64,000 nt of DNA from Eubacterium saphenum ATCC 49989 (lineage in GTDB: Bacteria; Bacillota; Clostridia; Peptostreptococcales; Anaerovoracaceae), in assembly GCA_000161975.1 (NCBI GenBank), contig GG688422.1, positions 617,824 through 681,823 of the forward strand. Direction: 5' to 3'. The notes beneath the pieces are model-generated. The model was not told the DNA's origin, searched no databases, and worked only from the letters and a program-made list of their open reading frames with translations. The translations under genes were made by a program, and so were the position numbers. Shown here in pieces: positions 17,146 to 26,285 of this stretch; position 1 is the first letter of the stretch, and every line of letters begins with the position of its first letter.

Positions 17146-17847
17146 ATGAAGAAAAGATCAAAAAGAAGAAAAAAACACGGATTTTTTAAAAGCATATTCA
17201 TATCCATCGTTGCGCTTGCCCTCATTTCGGGCTTGATCGTCGCAATACCCAACGGCTACATAATACTGTCTACGATGAATGACATTAAACTCAATGTCAC
17301 CACGAAAAAGATAAATGCAGACGAAGCCAAATTAAAAGAAATTAAAAAACAAAAACCGGAAATCGCCATGGTTCTCGGTGCAGGAATAATAAACAACAAC
17401 AGACCCAGCAAAATTCTAAAAGACAGGCTGAATATCGCTGCAAGCCTGTATAAAAATAAAATCGTAAAGAAGATCTTGCTCACAGGCGACGGCAGAAACA
17501 AAAACCATGACGAAACACAGGTGATGTATGACTATATAATCAAAAAGAGAATACCACCCGAGGCGCTGCAAATAGACCCTTACGGAATATCCACATACGA
17601 AAGCATGGCTCGCGCCGCATCCATATATAAAATAAAGCGCCCCGTTATAATAACGCAGCGCTACCATTTGTATCGTTCTCTTTACCTCGGTAAATGTACG
17701 GGGATGAAGTGTATAGGCATAGGCTCCAATCAAAGCAGAGCTTCTAAACTATATACTATCTTTTCAAGTAGAGAAACCATAGCAAGAATAAAGGACTTTG
17801 CAACGGGCATCAGAAAACCCGCTCCGCAGTTTACCGATTACCGCTAA
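17146..17847 (+). CDS. YdcF/SanA-like DUF218 membrane protein
   Basis: This 233-residue protein has a basic N-terminus (KKRSKRRKKHG), one membrane helix at about 15-37 and an extracellular DUF218 domain. The domain carries the family motifs: VLGAGI near 78, SKILKDRLNIA, ILLTGDGRNKNHDE with the acidic site, and TYESM followed by VIITQRYHLYRS. Relatives (SanA, YdcF) affect envelope permeability or polysaccharide; the exact reaction is unknown. The start at 17146 follows TTGGAGGTAAAC; an upstream in-frame ATG at 17104 has no ribosome binding site. Its stop codon overlaps the convergent pnp stop by four bases. Confidence 0.85.
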   Translation: MKKRSKRRKKHGFFKSIFISIVALALISGLIVAIPNGYIILSTMNDIKLNVTTKKINADEAKLKEIKKQKPEIAMVLGAGIINNNRPSKILKDRLNIAASLYKNKIVKKILLTGDGRNKNHDETQVMYDYIIKKRIPPEALQIDPYGISTYESMARAASIYKIKRPVIITQRYHLYRSLYLGKCTGMKCIGIGSNQSRASKLYTIFSSRETIARIKDFATGIRKPAPQFTDYR

Positions 17848-19934
17848 CCTCTGATTAGATTTATCCTGCCTTGGTCGTCTATCTCCTTAACCTTCACCTT
17901 CACTTTGTCGCCAAGGTTCATAACATCTTCCACCTTGTCAACTCTATAATCAGCCATCTTGGAAATATGTAGTAAACCTTCCTTACCCGGCAACACTTCT
18001 ATGAAGGCTCCGAAAGCCATGATCCTCTTAACTTCACCCTCGTATACTTCGCCAACTTCCACATCCTTGGTAAGCAGCTCCACAGCCTGCTGACATGCGT
18101 GGGCACTCTCCATATCAGGTGCAGTAATAAATACCGTACCGTCATCCTCAAGATCCAATTTCGCTCCTGTCTCCTGAGTAATCTTATTGATTGTTTTACC
18201 TCCGGGACCTATAACCACACGAACCTGTTCAGGATCTATCTTCATTGTAATTATTCGAGGTGCATACTTTGAAAGTTCGGCTCTAGGCGCATCTATCTCA
18301 TCGAGCATTTCACCCATGATATGAAGCCTTCCTTCTCTCGCCTGCTCAAGTGCCTGCGACAACACCTCCTTGGAAAGCCCGTGCACCTTTATGTCCATTT
18401 GGATGGCCGTGATACCTTCCTTGGTGCCTGCAACCTTAAAATCCATATCCCCTAGGAAATCTTCAAGCCCTTGTATATCACTTAGGATAGCCATCTTGCT
18501 GTTGCCGTCTTCTTCCACTCTTTCTATAAGCCCCATCGCTATTCCCGCTACAGGCGCCTTGATAGGCACGCCGGCATCCATGAGAGCCATACAGCTTCCG
18601 CATACGGATGCCTGCGATGTGGATCCGTTTGAAGACAACACATCGGATACAACCCTTATGGTATATGGGAAGTCCTCCTTACTTGGAAGCACGGGAAGAA
18701 GTGCTCGCTCAGCTAAGGCACCGTGTCCTATCTCCCTCCTGCCGGGACTCCTGATAGGTCGTGCTTCTCCTACTGAATAAGGCGGGAAGTTATAGTGATG
18801 CATATAACGCTTTTCCGTCTCCACGCCTATACCGTCGATCACCTGCGCATCGCCAATCCCGCCGAGCGTCGCTGCGGATAACACCTGAGTTTCGCCTCTC
18901 TTAAAAAGTCCGCTGCCGTGCGCTCTCGGAAGAATCGAAGTATCACACCATATAGGCCTTACCTCCGTTCTCTTTCTGTCGTCCGGCCTGATTTCATCAT
19001 CTATTATTAAATTCCTTACCTTTTCCTTCTTGAGCGCATATAACGCATTGGCTATGTCCTTTTCAACGCCTTCAAATTTCTCGCTGAGCGCTTCCATCGT
19101 ATCGGTTTCGACTTGCGCCATAGCGGCAGTTCTCTCTTCTCTACCGCTAACATGAACGGCGTCATACATCTTTTGTGCGGCAAAATCATTTACAGCATCC
19201 ACTATCTCCGCAGGTACTTCGTATAAGTCATAATCTCTCTTATCTTTGCCCACTTCCCTTTGAATATCTTCAATAAACGAAACTATCTGCTTAATCTGCT
19301 CATGCGCAAACAATATAGCTTCTAGCATTACGGATTCCTTCACTTCGTTGGCTCCGGCCTCCACCATCATTATTGCATCCTTTGTGCCGGATACCACAAG
19401 ATGAAGCTCGCTTACAGCTCGTTGCTCCTGCGTCGGATTTACTACATAATTTCCGTCTATATAACCTATTACAACCGAAGCGGTTGGTCCGTCCCATGGA
19501 ATATCTGAAATGGTAAGCGCGATAGATGAACCTATCATGGCTACAGATTCCGGTGTACAATCAGGATCAATGCTCATTGCGGTGCACACTACCTGCACGT
19601 CATTATAAAATCCCTTAGGGAACAACGGCCTTATGGGTCTATCTATCAGCCTTGATGTAAGTATTGCCTTTTCGCTTGGGCGACCTTCACGCCTGATAAA
19701 CCCTCCGGGGATCTTACCCGCGGCGTACATCCTCTCTTCAAAGTCTACGCTTAGCGGGAAAAAGTCTATGTCCGCTCTCGGCTTTTCAGATGCGGTAGCC
19801 GTTACGTTTACCACCGTATCGCCATACTTTACCATAGCCTGTCCGTTTGCCTTCTCACAAACCTTTCCGATTTCTACCTCAAGTAATCTACCGCCAATTG
19901 CAGTCTTAAATACTCTATAATCTTCAAACTTCAT
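17844..19934 (-). CDS. pnp: Polynucleotide phosphorylase
   Basis: This is a 3'-5' phosphorolytic exoribonuclease of the RNA degradation machinery. At 696 residues it has the standard plan: two RNase PH domains separated by a helical domain (catalytic core around SGTKDAIMMVEAGA and DILGLEDFLGDMDFKVAGT-like segment QGLEDFLGDMDFK near 490), a KH domain (VVIGPGGKTINKI near 570) and one S1 domain (GEVYEGEVKRIMAFGAFIE near 630). The protein ends right after the S1 domain (INLIRG) without the usual acidic tail. It lies just downstream of rpsO, as in most bacteria. A terminator separates the two, so readthrough or an unseen promoter must drive it. Confidence 0.97.
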   Translation of the reverse strand: MKFEDYRVFKTAIGGRLLEVEIGKVCEKANGQAMVKYGDTVVNVTATASEKPRADIDFFPLSVDFEERMYAAGKIPGGFIRREGRPSEKAILTSRLIDRPIRPLFPKGFYNDVQVVCTAMSIDPDCTPESVAMIGSSIALTISDIPWDGPTASVVIGYIDGNYVVNPTQEQRAVSELHLVVSGTKDAIMMVEAGANEVKESVMLEAILFAHEQIKQIVSFIEDIQREVGKDKRDYDLYEVPAEIVDAVNDFAAQKMYDAVHVSGREERTAAMAQVETDTMEALSEKFEGVEKDIANALYALKKEKVRNLIIDDEIRPDDRKRTEVRPIWCDTSILPRAHGSGLFKRGETQVLSAATLGGIGDAQVIDGIGVETEKRYMHHYNFPPYSVGEARPIRSPGRREIGHGALAERALLPVLPSKEDFPYTIRVVSDVLSSNGSTSQASVCGSCMALMDAGVPIKAPVAGIAMGLIERVEEDGNSKMAILSDIQGLEDFLGDMDFKVAGTKEGITAIQMDIKVHGLSKEVLSQALEQAREGRLHIMGEMLDEIDAPRAELSKYAPRIITMKIDPEQVRVVIGPGGKTINKITQETGAKLDLEDDGTVFITAPDMESAHACQQAVELLTKDVEVGEVYEGEVKRIMAFGAFIEVLPGKEGLLHISKMADYRVDKVEDVMNLGDKVKVKVKEIDDQGRINLIRG

Positions 19935-19976
19935 CTTCTCTCCTTCTTTGTAAATTTATTTGTCCATGTTATTAAA

Positions 19977-20002
19977 AATAGGCGAGAATTCCCCCGCCTA
20001 TT
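19977..20002 (-). terminator. Terminator between rpsO and pnp
   Basis: Minus strand AATAGGCG / CGCCTATT, a perfect 8-bp stem with a 10-nt loop, followed by TTTTAAT. It starts 8 nt past the rpsO stop. Confidence 0.75.
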
Positions 20003-20009
20003 AATTTTG

Positions 20010-20276
20010 CTATTTTCTTAAGCCCAATCTCTGTAAAAGGGTTCTGTATCTTTCGATATCCTTTCCCTTTAAGTAATTTAGTAGGTTTCTTCTCTGTCCT
20101 ACCATCTTTAGAAGCCCTCTTCTGGAATGATGATCCTTCTTATGCTCCTTTAAATGTTCATTAAGATCATTGATCCTTGCTGTAAGCAGTGCCACCTGCA
20201 CCTCCGGTGATCCTGTATCACCTTCCTTTAGCTGATAATCCTTGATTATCGTCTCCTTCTGATTCTTGTCTATCAT
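20010..20276 (-). CDS. rpsO: Ribosomal protein S15
   Basis: This 88-residue primary 16S rRNA-binding protein nucleates the 30S platform. The signature GSPEVQVALLTARI and HHSRRGLLKMVGQRR are present, and the length is exactly standard. It sits between tsf and pnp on the same strand, with a terminator directly after it. Confidence 0.97.
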   Translation of the reverse strand: MIDKNQKETIIKDYQLKEGDTGSPEVQVALLTARINDLNEHLKEHKKDHHSRRGLLKMVGQRRNLLNYLKGKDIERYRTLLQRLGLRK

Positions 20277-20349
20277 TTTTCTATCCTTTCTATACGGCTT
20301 TACCTAGAATGAAGAATACCTTCAATCCAAGAAAAAGCTAATTAATAAC

Positions 20350-21279
20350 CTAGCTCATCTGCTTTGCAACTTCTTCTGCAAAGTCTTCCTCTTTTACTTC
20401 GATTCCTTCGCCCACTTCATACCTTACGGTCTTGGTAACCTTTACATCTTTTCCGATTTCCTTTGCCTTGCTGTTTATATATTCCGCTACCGTCATGGAA
20501 GAATCCTTTACAAAGGCTTGCTCCTGCAGGCATACTTCTTTAAGCTGCTTATTTAGTCTGCCTTCCGCTATCTTGGTAACTATTTCTTCAGGCTTTGGCT
20601 TTGCTGCCTGCTCATTCTCGTTTAAAGCTTGCTTTAGGATTATTTCCTTTTCCCTTGCGATATAGTCCGCATCCACATCTTCTCTGGTGTTGTATGCGGG
20701 ATTCATAGAAGCAACCTGCATCGCAACGTCCTTGCCGAGCTCCATAACCTCGGAAGCCGCCGCATCCGTTTTCATCTCCACAAGCACTGCAATCTTACCG
20801 TTACCGTGTACATAGCTTGCGTACACACAGCCTGCCGCACCCAAGGATTCAAACCTTCTTATGTTCATGTTTTCGCCTATGGTTGCAATCTTTTCTGTAA
20901 GCTCTTCCTTTACGGTAGTGTCGCCGTCGAACTTAGATGCTTCAAATTCGTCCACGCTTTCAAAACTTCCTTCAAGAACCAATTCATTCAATTTCTGAAC
21001 AAATTCTACGAAGTCCTCATTCTTTGCTACAAAATCAGTCTCAGCATTCACTTCTATTATCGCCGCCTTGTCACCTGATTCAGCAACCTTTGTAGCTACA
21101 AGCCCCTGCGCCGCTACTCTGTCAGCCTTCTTAGCCGCCTTGCCAAGTCCTTTTTCTCTTAATACTTCTATCGCCTTACCGATGTCTCCATCCGTTTCAA
21201 CCAGCGCCTTCTTGCAATCCATCATGCCTGCGCCCGTCATCTCTCTTAATTCTTTTACAAGTTGTGCTGTAACTGCCAT
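20350..21279 (-). CDS. tsf: Elongation factor Ts
   Basis: Nucleotide exchange factor for EF-Tu. The N-terminal UBA-like domain shows LREMTGAGMMDCKKAL near residue 10, and the core signature TDFVAKNEDF lies near 80. Length 309 is close to the usual 290-300. ATG follows AGGAGAGG. It is 59 nt downstream of rpsB, the conserved arrangement. Confidence 0.97.
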   Translation of the reverse strand: MAVTAQLVKELREMTGAGMMDCKKALVETDGDIGKAIEVLREKGLGKAAKKADRVAAQGLVATKVAESGDKAAIIEVNAETDFVAKNEDFVEFVQKLNELVLEGSFESVDEFEASKFDGDTTVKEELTEKIATIGENMNIRRFESLGAAGCVYASYVHGNGKIAVLVEMKTDAAASEVMELGKDVAMQVASMNPAYNTREDVDADYIAREKEIILKQALNENEQAAKPKPEEIVTKIAEGRLNKQLKEVCLQEQAFVKDSSMTVAEYINSKAKEIGKDVKVTKTVRYEVGEGIEVKEEDFAEEVAKQMS

Positions 21280-21338
21280 ATTTCCTCTCCTAACATCTAT
21301 TTTATATTTATTTTGACCTTCAGCAAATATCCGAATAT

Positions 21339-22130
21339 CTATTCTTCCGTTTCCGCTGTTTCTTCACCGGCTTCCGAAGCCTCTTCAATGCCTTCTTTCG
21401 CCTTTTCATCCTCATCGGCTTTAGGAGCCTCTTCATCCTTAAATGATTCTCCCTGCTTCCCTTCAAGTATAGCGTCCGCCATGAGCGATGTTATAAGCCT
21501 TGCACCTCTTACACCGTCTACGTTTCCCGGAATCGGTATATCCACCTCTTCAGGATTTGCATTTGTATCTGCCAATGCAACAATCGGAATCCCGAGCTTC
21601 TTAGCTTCTTTTACAGCATTGTTTTCCGTTTTTGGATCAATTATGAAAAGTGCCGCCGGTATGCCTCGCATATCCTTGATACCGCCTAAAAACTTCTCGA
21701 GTCTGTCACCTTCACGCTTGAGCTGTAAAACTTCCTTCTTTGAAAGCTTCTCGAACGTTCCGTCTTCTGCCATTTCTTCTATTTTTCTGAGTCTTCTTAT
21801 TCTCTGTGTGATGGTTTTATAGTTTGTAAGCATTCCGCCCAACCATCTGTGGTTCACATAGAACATATCACAACGTTTTGCTTCCGCTTCGATCACGCTT
21901 CTCGCTTGTTTCTTCGTACCCACAAAAAGAATGGGCTTGCCGGTTTTTACAACGTTTGCAAAGAATGCATACGCTTTGTTTACCTGCTTCTCCGTCTTTT
22001 GCAAATCAATAATGTGCACCCCGTTTCTCTCCGTAAAGATGTAAGGCGCCATTTTAGGATTCCATCTCTTTGTCTGATGACCGAAATGAAGTCCTGATTC
22101 CATCAACTTTCTTACTGTTACAACTCCCAT
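21339..22130 (-). CDS. rpsB: Ribosomal protein S2
   Basis: This 30S protein binds late in assembly and helps recruit S1. It starts MGVVTVRKLMESGLHFGHQ with the signature KRWNPKMAPYIF and WLGGMLTNYKT further on. The 263 residues include an acidic C-terminal extension of about 35 residues (rich in Glu, Ala and Asp) beyond the conserved fold. ATG follows GGGAGGTAAATT. Upstream is a 205-nt stretch to rpoZ that contains a 44-codon ORF. Confidence 0.97.
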   Translation of the reverse strand: MGVVTVRKLMESGLHFGHQTKRWNPKMAPYIFTERNGVHIIDLQKTEKQVNKAYAFFANVVKTGKPILFVGTKKQARSVIEAEAKRCDMFYVNHRWLGGMLTNYKTITQRIRRLRKIEEMAEDGTFEKLSKKEVLQLKREGDRLEKFLGGIKDMRGIPAALFIIDPKTENNAVKEAKKLGIPIVALADTNANPEEVDIPIPGNVDGVRGARLITSLMADAILEGKQGESFKDEEAPKADEDEKAKEGIEEASEAGEETAETEE

Positions 22131-22164
22131 AATTTACCTCCCAGGTTTTCTCTACCACCATGGA

Positions 22165-22299
22165 TTACTCTGCGCAAAACCGTTTGGAACCTTCGCAGCT
22201 CTTCCAGATGTGCTCTTTCTTCGCGATATTTTCAAATTCGTCAGCTGTCGCTTTATTCAAAAATACCGCCAACTTCTTACTTTCGTACGGTGTACCCAT
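22165..22299 (-). CDS. Small 44-residue ORF in the rpoZ-rpsB interval, function unknown
   Basis: A complete ORF starts with ATG at 22299 and ends with TAA at 22165-22167. GGTGAT lies 8 nt before the ATG. The peptide begins MGTPYESKKLAVFLNK and ends SCEGSKRFCAE. It is highly charged, has two cysteines and a balanced amino-acid make-up, and shows no membrane segment or signal peptide. It is coded on the same strand as rpoZ (37 nt upstream) and rpsB (34 nt downstream), with spacing typical of an operon member. No family is recognised. It could be a real small protein or a translated leader that affects rpsB expression. Confidence 0.5.
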   Translation of the reverse strand: MGTPYESKKLAVFLNKATADEFENIAKKEHIWKSCEGSKRFCAE

Positions 22300-22335
22300 A
22301 CTATATATCACCGCTTTCGCGATAAATACCGATTT

Positions 22336-22545
22336 TTATTCTGCTGCTTTCTCTTCTTCTCTAACGTACGTAATGAGCCCTTCGTCAATCTCCGTAGCAG
22401 CCACGGAAATCGGTCTGTCAACATCGACATTTGTAAGCTTGGGCTTTCCTTCCACTATATCTTTAGCACGCAGAGCGGCCAGCATAACCAGCGTATACCT
22501 GCTATCTACCTTTTGTCTCAATTCATCTATCGACGGATAAAGCAT
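22336..22545 (-). CDS. rpoZ: RNA polymerase omega subunit
   Basis: This 69-residue assembly subunit of RNA polymerase starts MLYPSIDELRQKVDSRYTLV and carries the conserved AALRAKDI segment. AGGAGG precedes the ATG. It overlaps the end of gmk by 23 nt, the usual gmk-rpoZ coupling. The coaBC and priA genes that often follow rpoZ are absent here. Confidence 0.93.
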   Translation of the reverse strand: MLYPSIDELRQKVDSRYTLVMLAALRAKDIVEGKPKLTNVDVDRPISVAATEIDEGLITYVREEEKAAE

Positions 22546-23176
22546 CGTATTCCTCCTTATACTTATCGATCAATGCGTTAGCCTTTTCTTTTGTAACTTT
22601 ATTCTGTAACAATTCTTCCTGTGACTCGCTCTTCATACCGGAAATTATACTCTTGAGCTCAGACGTGGCCTTTTCCAAATCGTCATTCACAATGAAATAT
22701 TCATAGTTTACAAGTTCGGAAATTTCATCTATCGCCTTGGAAAGTCGTTTCTTCATACTGTCCGAATCTTCCGTGCCTCTTTTAAGCATCCTCTGCTTCA
22801 AAGCTTTCATAGATGGCGGCAATAAAAATATCCCAACGCTGCCTTTAAGTTTTTGCATTACCTGTAAGCCACCTTGCACGTCTATTTCCAGTATTACATC
22901 CGTGCTACGAGCATCTTCTATTTCACACATCGGTGTGCCGTAATAATTATCGAACACCTTCGCATATTCCACGAAACCGTTTTTCTCGATCAAATCTTCA
23001 AAGCAAGCCTTGTCCACGAAATGATAATGCACTCCGTCTTCCTCTCCCTGCCTCTTTTTTCGAGTCGTCATGGATATCGCTATCTTTACAGGCATCTCTG
23101 ACTTGATCTTCTTACAGATCGTGCCCTTTCCCGTTGCCGAAGGACCTGATAAAACAAATATATTCGTTTTTCCCAA
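22523..23176 (-). CDS. gmk: Guanylate kinase
   Basis: Phosphorylates GMP to GDP. The P-loop is GPSATGKGT near residue 11 (the usual third position Gly is Ala-Thr here), followed by SMTTRKKRQGEEDGVHYHF and VILEIDVQG of the GMP-binding region. Length 217 is slightly above the usual 205. The start codon is TTG at 23176 behind GAGGAGG. It is the first gene of the gmk-rpoZ-small ORF-rpsB-tsf series. Confidence 0.96.
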   Translation of the reverse strand: MGKTNIFVLSGPSATGKGTICKKIKSEMPVKIAISMTTRKKRQGEEDGVHYHFVDKACFEDLIEKNGFVEYAKVFDNYYGTPMCEIEDARSTDVILEIDVQGGLQVMQKLKGSVGIFLLPPSMKALKQRMLKRGTEDSDSMKKRLSKAIDEISELVNYEYFIVNDDLEKATSELKSIISGMKSESQEELLQNKVTKEKANALIDKYKEEYDALSVDR

Positions 23177-23529
23177 CTTTCCTCCTCACATATGCACGGA
23201 TAAGTATTTTACCATAAATTCACTAGGTATTTAACAACTTTCCTGCAAAATCTTCCTTATTACATCTGTTCTCAATAAGAAACTCTTGTGCTTTCTAATT
23301 TCATGTAAAATCATTTTTAACCCAAGTTTATTTTTATCTTACTTTATAGCTTTTAAAAAATAAGCTGCCCCGGCTGCAGCGGCAGCCTATTTCTCCCAAA
23401 ACACTTGTAAGCCCCGGGGTTATGGTTCCGTGTTGTTTTATTTGTGTTTTTTAAGTTTTAAGACTTTTGGGCTATGGCTATATTATCTGTTTTTATGCAG
23501 TTGCGCATACATATATTACCAGGTAGCAA
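23177..23529. other. Intergenic region between the TagF-like gene and gmk
   Basis: About 350 nt hold one strong terminator (23358-23392) and a short CCCCGGGG palindrome near 23414. No ORF with a ribosome binding site is seen. The remA and yicC genes that often precede gmk in Firmicutes are not here. Confidence 0.5.
23358..23392 (-). terminator. Terminator of the TagF-like gene
   Basis: Minus strand AAATAGGCTGCC pairs over 12 bp with GGCAGCTTATTT (one wobble) around an 11-nt loop and continues in T. It lies about 140 nt past the TagF-like stop. Confidence 0.75.
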
Positions 23530-25251
23530 TTACTTTAGTATAAGGTCGATTGTGCGGTCGGCCGCATTTCCGTCATAGTCTCCGAATTGATCTTTTACAA
23601 ACCGTACACTTTTTTCGAAATCATAGGTCTCATTTTCAAGTGCATGCATAAGTTCATCAAAGGTATCGCATACCTTTCCCGGAGCATTTTCTTTGACGCT
23701 CCTGTGCACTCCCCTTGTAAGCTCGTAAATTTCACGGTCGTAGGTATAAAAGAGCATGGGTTTATTCATTAGTGCATACTCGTAATAGTTGGACGAATAA
23801 TCCGTAATCAAAATATCCGTGATGTAATATAAATCGTTTATATTCGGATAATCCTTGAAATTAAATATACGACTCTCATATTCTTTCGGGATTTCAACAT
23901 CCTCTATAACAAACGGATGCATTTTTATCAAAAAACATTTATCGTTCCCGCAATAATCGTAAATCCTTTTAAAATCAAGCTTTGAATAGTTGTAATACGC
24001 CGTTCTTTGCCCTCCGCCTCTAAATGTAGGTGCAAATAAAATTATGGTCTTGTCCTTTAAATAACTATAATCGCCATAAAATTTCTCCTTGAACGCTTTT
24101 ATCTTATCTTCATCTAAAAAGTCATCCAATCTCGGCATTCCAACGGGCAATATTTTCTTTTTTTCAACACCGAATACTTCCTCATACACCCTTATCAATT
24201 TCTGAGAACCCACTAAAACATCGGTGTTTGCCTTATGACTGCTACCTACAGGGTACGGAGACTTATCTTTCCCGAACCTGCTGTACCCTACTGATTTAAA
24301 TCCTTCTCCGGCATGCCATACCTGAATGAGCCGAGTAGATTTGTCGAGTTTTAAAAACCCGAACACCGCCGTATAATCATCCACAAAAATATAATCCTGC
24401 ATGGAGATCTCCAATATCAACTTTATCCAGCTAATAGCACTCTGCTTGTTTGAAACGGCCTTTCTGAATGAATGCGATATCTTAAATTCTTTATAGAGCC
24501 CTCTTTCCCTCATGCGTCTATCTATATACTCCAGGTTGCCTGAAATTCTATCCTTAGTCTCCGACATAAAAAGTATTCGCCTGCTGTTTTTGAAAAATAT
24601 ATTTCTTAAAAATTTACACAGCTTGTACGTAAGATTCATACAAAATATTATGAAGGTATACCTTGTCCTCTTAAGCTTCGCAGATGCTCCGTGCGCTTCC
24701 TCTATATAATGCCTTTTCTTCCATTTTTTATTAAGCTTAAGAAAATAGCTGTTAATAATTAATTCCAACCTCTTATCTTCAATGTTTTTTGCTTCGAAAG
24801 TCACGTTGTAAGCATATTTATCAATGCCGTATTTATAGACCTTATCCATGTTCTGCAGACTATATGCGACATCGTTATCTACATTTGCAAAGGTAACCCC
24901 GCCATTAATAAACGCGGCAATGCTCCACTGCCCGTTATCTAAAAAGTTTCCCGCATCTGCATTTGCGATATTGATCTCCAATGAATATGTTCCGTCGCTG
25001 TTAAGTTCATGTTCTATATTTACCCTGTCGCTAATCTGAACTTCAGTAAGAAAAATTTCAAGCCCCGCAAACTCCTCATCTTTTTTCTCATTCTCAACTT
25101 GAGTATATTTTTGAACGAGCGCAAACCGTACATCTCCGTTATAATTCGTCTTGATCTTAGCCCTGAGAAAAATCCTTTCCCACTCGAGTTCTGTAATCAC
25201 AAACTCTATATCCTTATACCACTTTGTGAATTTAAGCCCCTTCTCAAACAT
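23530..25251 (-). CDS. CDP-glycerol glycerophosphotransferase family protein (TagF/TagB-like)
   Basis: This 573-residue protein has two parts. Residues 1-170 form a beta-rich region with no catalytic motif (ITELEWERIFLRAKI, ISDRVNIEHEL). A basic membrane-binding helix is near 200. Residues about 220-573 form the glycerophosphotransferase domain with QVWHAGEGFKSVGYSR, LFAPTFRGGG, LIKMHPF and ILITDYSSNYYEYAL, including the catalytic-type His and the nucleotide-binding DYSS. The family polymerises glycerol- or ribitol-phosphate in teichoic acids and other phosphate polymers. No other teichoic genes are in the window, so the acceptor is unknown. It has its own promoter and terminator, so it is monocistronic. 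Confidence 0.85.
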   Translation of the reverse strand: MFEKGLKFTKWYKDIEFVITELEWERIFLRAKIKTNYNGDVRFALVQKYTQVENEKKDEEFAGLEIFLTEVQISDRVNIEHELNSDGTYSLEINIANADAGNFLDNGQWSIAAFINGGVTFANVDNDVAYSLQNMDKVYKYGIDKYAYNVTFEAKNIEDKRLELIINSYFLKLNKKWKKRHYIEEAHGASAKLKRTRYTFIIFCMNLTYKLCKFLRNIFFKNSRRILFMSETKDRISGNLEYIDRRMRERGLYKEFKISHSFRKAVSNKQSAISWIKLILEISMQDYIFVDDYTAVFGFLKLDKSTRLIQVWHAGEGFKSVGYSRFGKDKSPYPVGSSHKANTDVLVGSQKLIRVYEEVFGVEKKKILPVGMPRLDDFLDEDKIKAFKEKFYGDYSYLKDKTIILFAPTFRGGGQRTAYYNYSKLDFKRIYDYCGNDKCFLIKMHPFVIEDVEIPKEYESRIFNFKDYPNINDLYYITDILITDYSSNYYEYALMNKPMLFYTYDREIYELTRGVHRSVKENAPGKVCDTFDELMHALENETYDFEKSVRFVKDQFGDYDGNAADRTIDLILK

Positions 25252-25335
25252 TATAGATTTACTCCCGTTTTCCTTCTTAACTCTTTATCCTAATATATCT
25301 TCTCTTATTTTTTATAAGTAAATTTAATATCTGCC

Positions 25336-25364
25336 ATTATACCGCAGGCGTTGAATTCAATCAA
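25336..25364 (-). promoter_or_regulatory. Sigma-A promoter of the TagF-like gene
   Basis: Minus strand TTGATT, 17 nt, TATAAT, about 85 nt before the ATG. Confidence 0.7.
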
Positions 25365-25384
25365 TTCTTTGTTTGTCTACATCT

Positions 25385-25413
25385 TTGCCTTAATTAAAGT
25401 TTTCTGCTATCAT
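25385..25413 (+). promoter_or_regulatory. Sigma-A promoter of lgt
   Basis: Plus strand TTGCCT, 17 nt, TATCAT with TG one base before the -10. The -10 ends 42 nt before the lgt ATG. It is divergent from the TagF-like promoter. Confidence 0.7.
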
Positions 25414-25455
25414 AATCAAGATACGGATAAATGTTTTTTCGTAAAAGGAGAATGA

Positions 25456-26214
25456 ATGAAATCCCCGGGAGCAATAGCATTTTCAATACTCGGCATCGAT
25501 GTTAAATATTACGGCATTTTGATTGCAATAGGAATGGCGACATGCATAATAATATCCTTAAGGCGCACCACTCATACAGCTATTGCTAAGGATAAACTGC
25601 TCGACGGCTCCATAATAGCTATCATTGCAGGGATTATAGGTGCCAGACTGTATTACGTCATATTTTCTTTCGAGGTGTATAAGGATAATATCGGGGAAAT
25701 TTTCCACATCCGAAACGGTGGCCTTGCCATCCACGGGGGTTTGATCCTCGGTACTTTGGCGTTGTTTGCATACTGCAAGAAAAAAAATATTAACTTTTTA
25801 GAATTTGCAGACCTTGTGATTCCGGGTGTTGCGCTTGCCCAAAGCATAGGCAGATGGGGGAATTTTTTCAATGAAGAGGCTTACGGTAGCCGAACTAACT
25901 TGCCGTTTGCGCTGAATATCCACGGAGAAATGGTGCATCCCACGTTTTTATACGAATCAATATGGTGCCTTTTAATTTTCATCGTGCTCAGCTATATGTT
26001 TTACAGAAAACACTCCTTTAACGGACAACTTCTCTTCCTATATGGAATGCTGTATTCAGCGGAAAGATTCTTCGTAGAAGGACTCAGAACAGACAGCCTA
26101 TACTTTATGGGAATTAGGCAAGCGCAACTCATAAGTGTAGTTATATTTTTAATATGCGCACTGTTATACTATAGTAAGCGAAAGAAATACATCAAAAATA
26201 ATTTGAAGACTTAA
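25456..26214 (+). CDS. lgt: Prolipoprotein diacylglyceryl transferase
   Basis: Transfers diacylglycerol from phosphatidylglycerol to the lipobox Cys of prolipoproteins; an integral membrane enzyme with about seven helices. The signature GRWGNFFNEEAYGS near residue 133 and the loop GARLYYVIF near 60 are present, with HGGLI near 95 carrying the key His. Length 252 is normal. ATG follows AAAGGAG. It would process the lipoprotein encoded at 4811-5380. It leads a plus-strand run with ychF and nth. Confidence 0.96.
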   Translation: MKSPGAIAFSILGIDVKYYGILIAIGMATCIIISLRRTTHTAIAKDKLLDGSIIAIIAGIIGARLYYVIFSFEVYKDNIGEIFHIRNGGLAIHGGLILGTLALFAYCKKKNINFLEFADLVIPGVALAQSIGRWGNFFNEEAYGSRTNLPFALNIHGEMVHPTFLYESIWCLLIFIVLSYMFYRKHSFNGQLLFLYGMLYSAERFFVEGLRTDSLYFMGIRQAQLISVVIFLICALLYYSKRKKYIKNNLKT

Positions 26215-26285
26215 CCGGCACTATCGTACACAAGATATCATTATATGAAAACATCATTAAGCATAATTAAAAAGAGGAGGAATAA

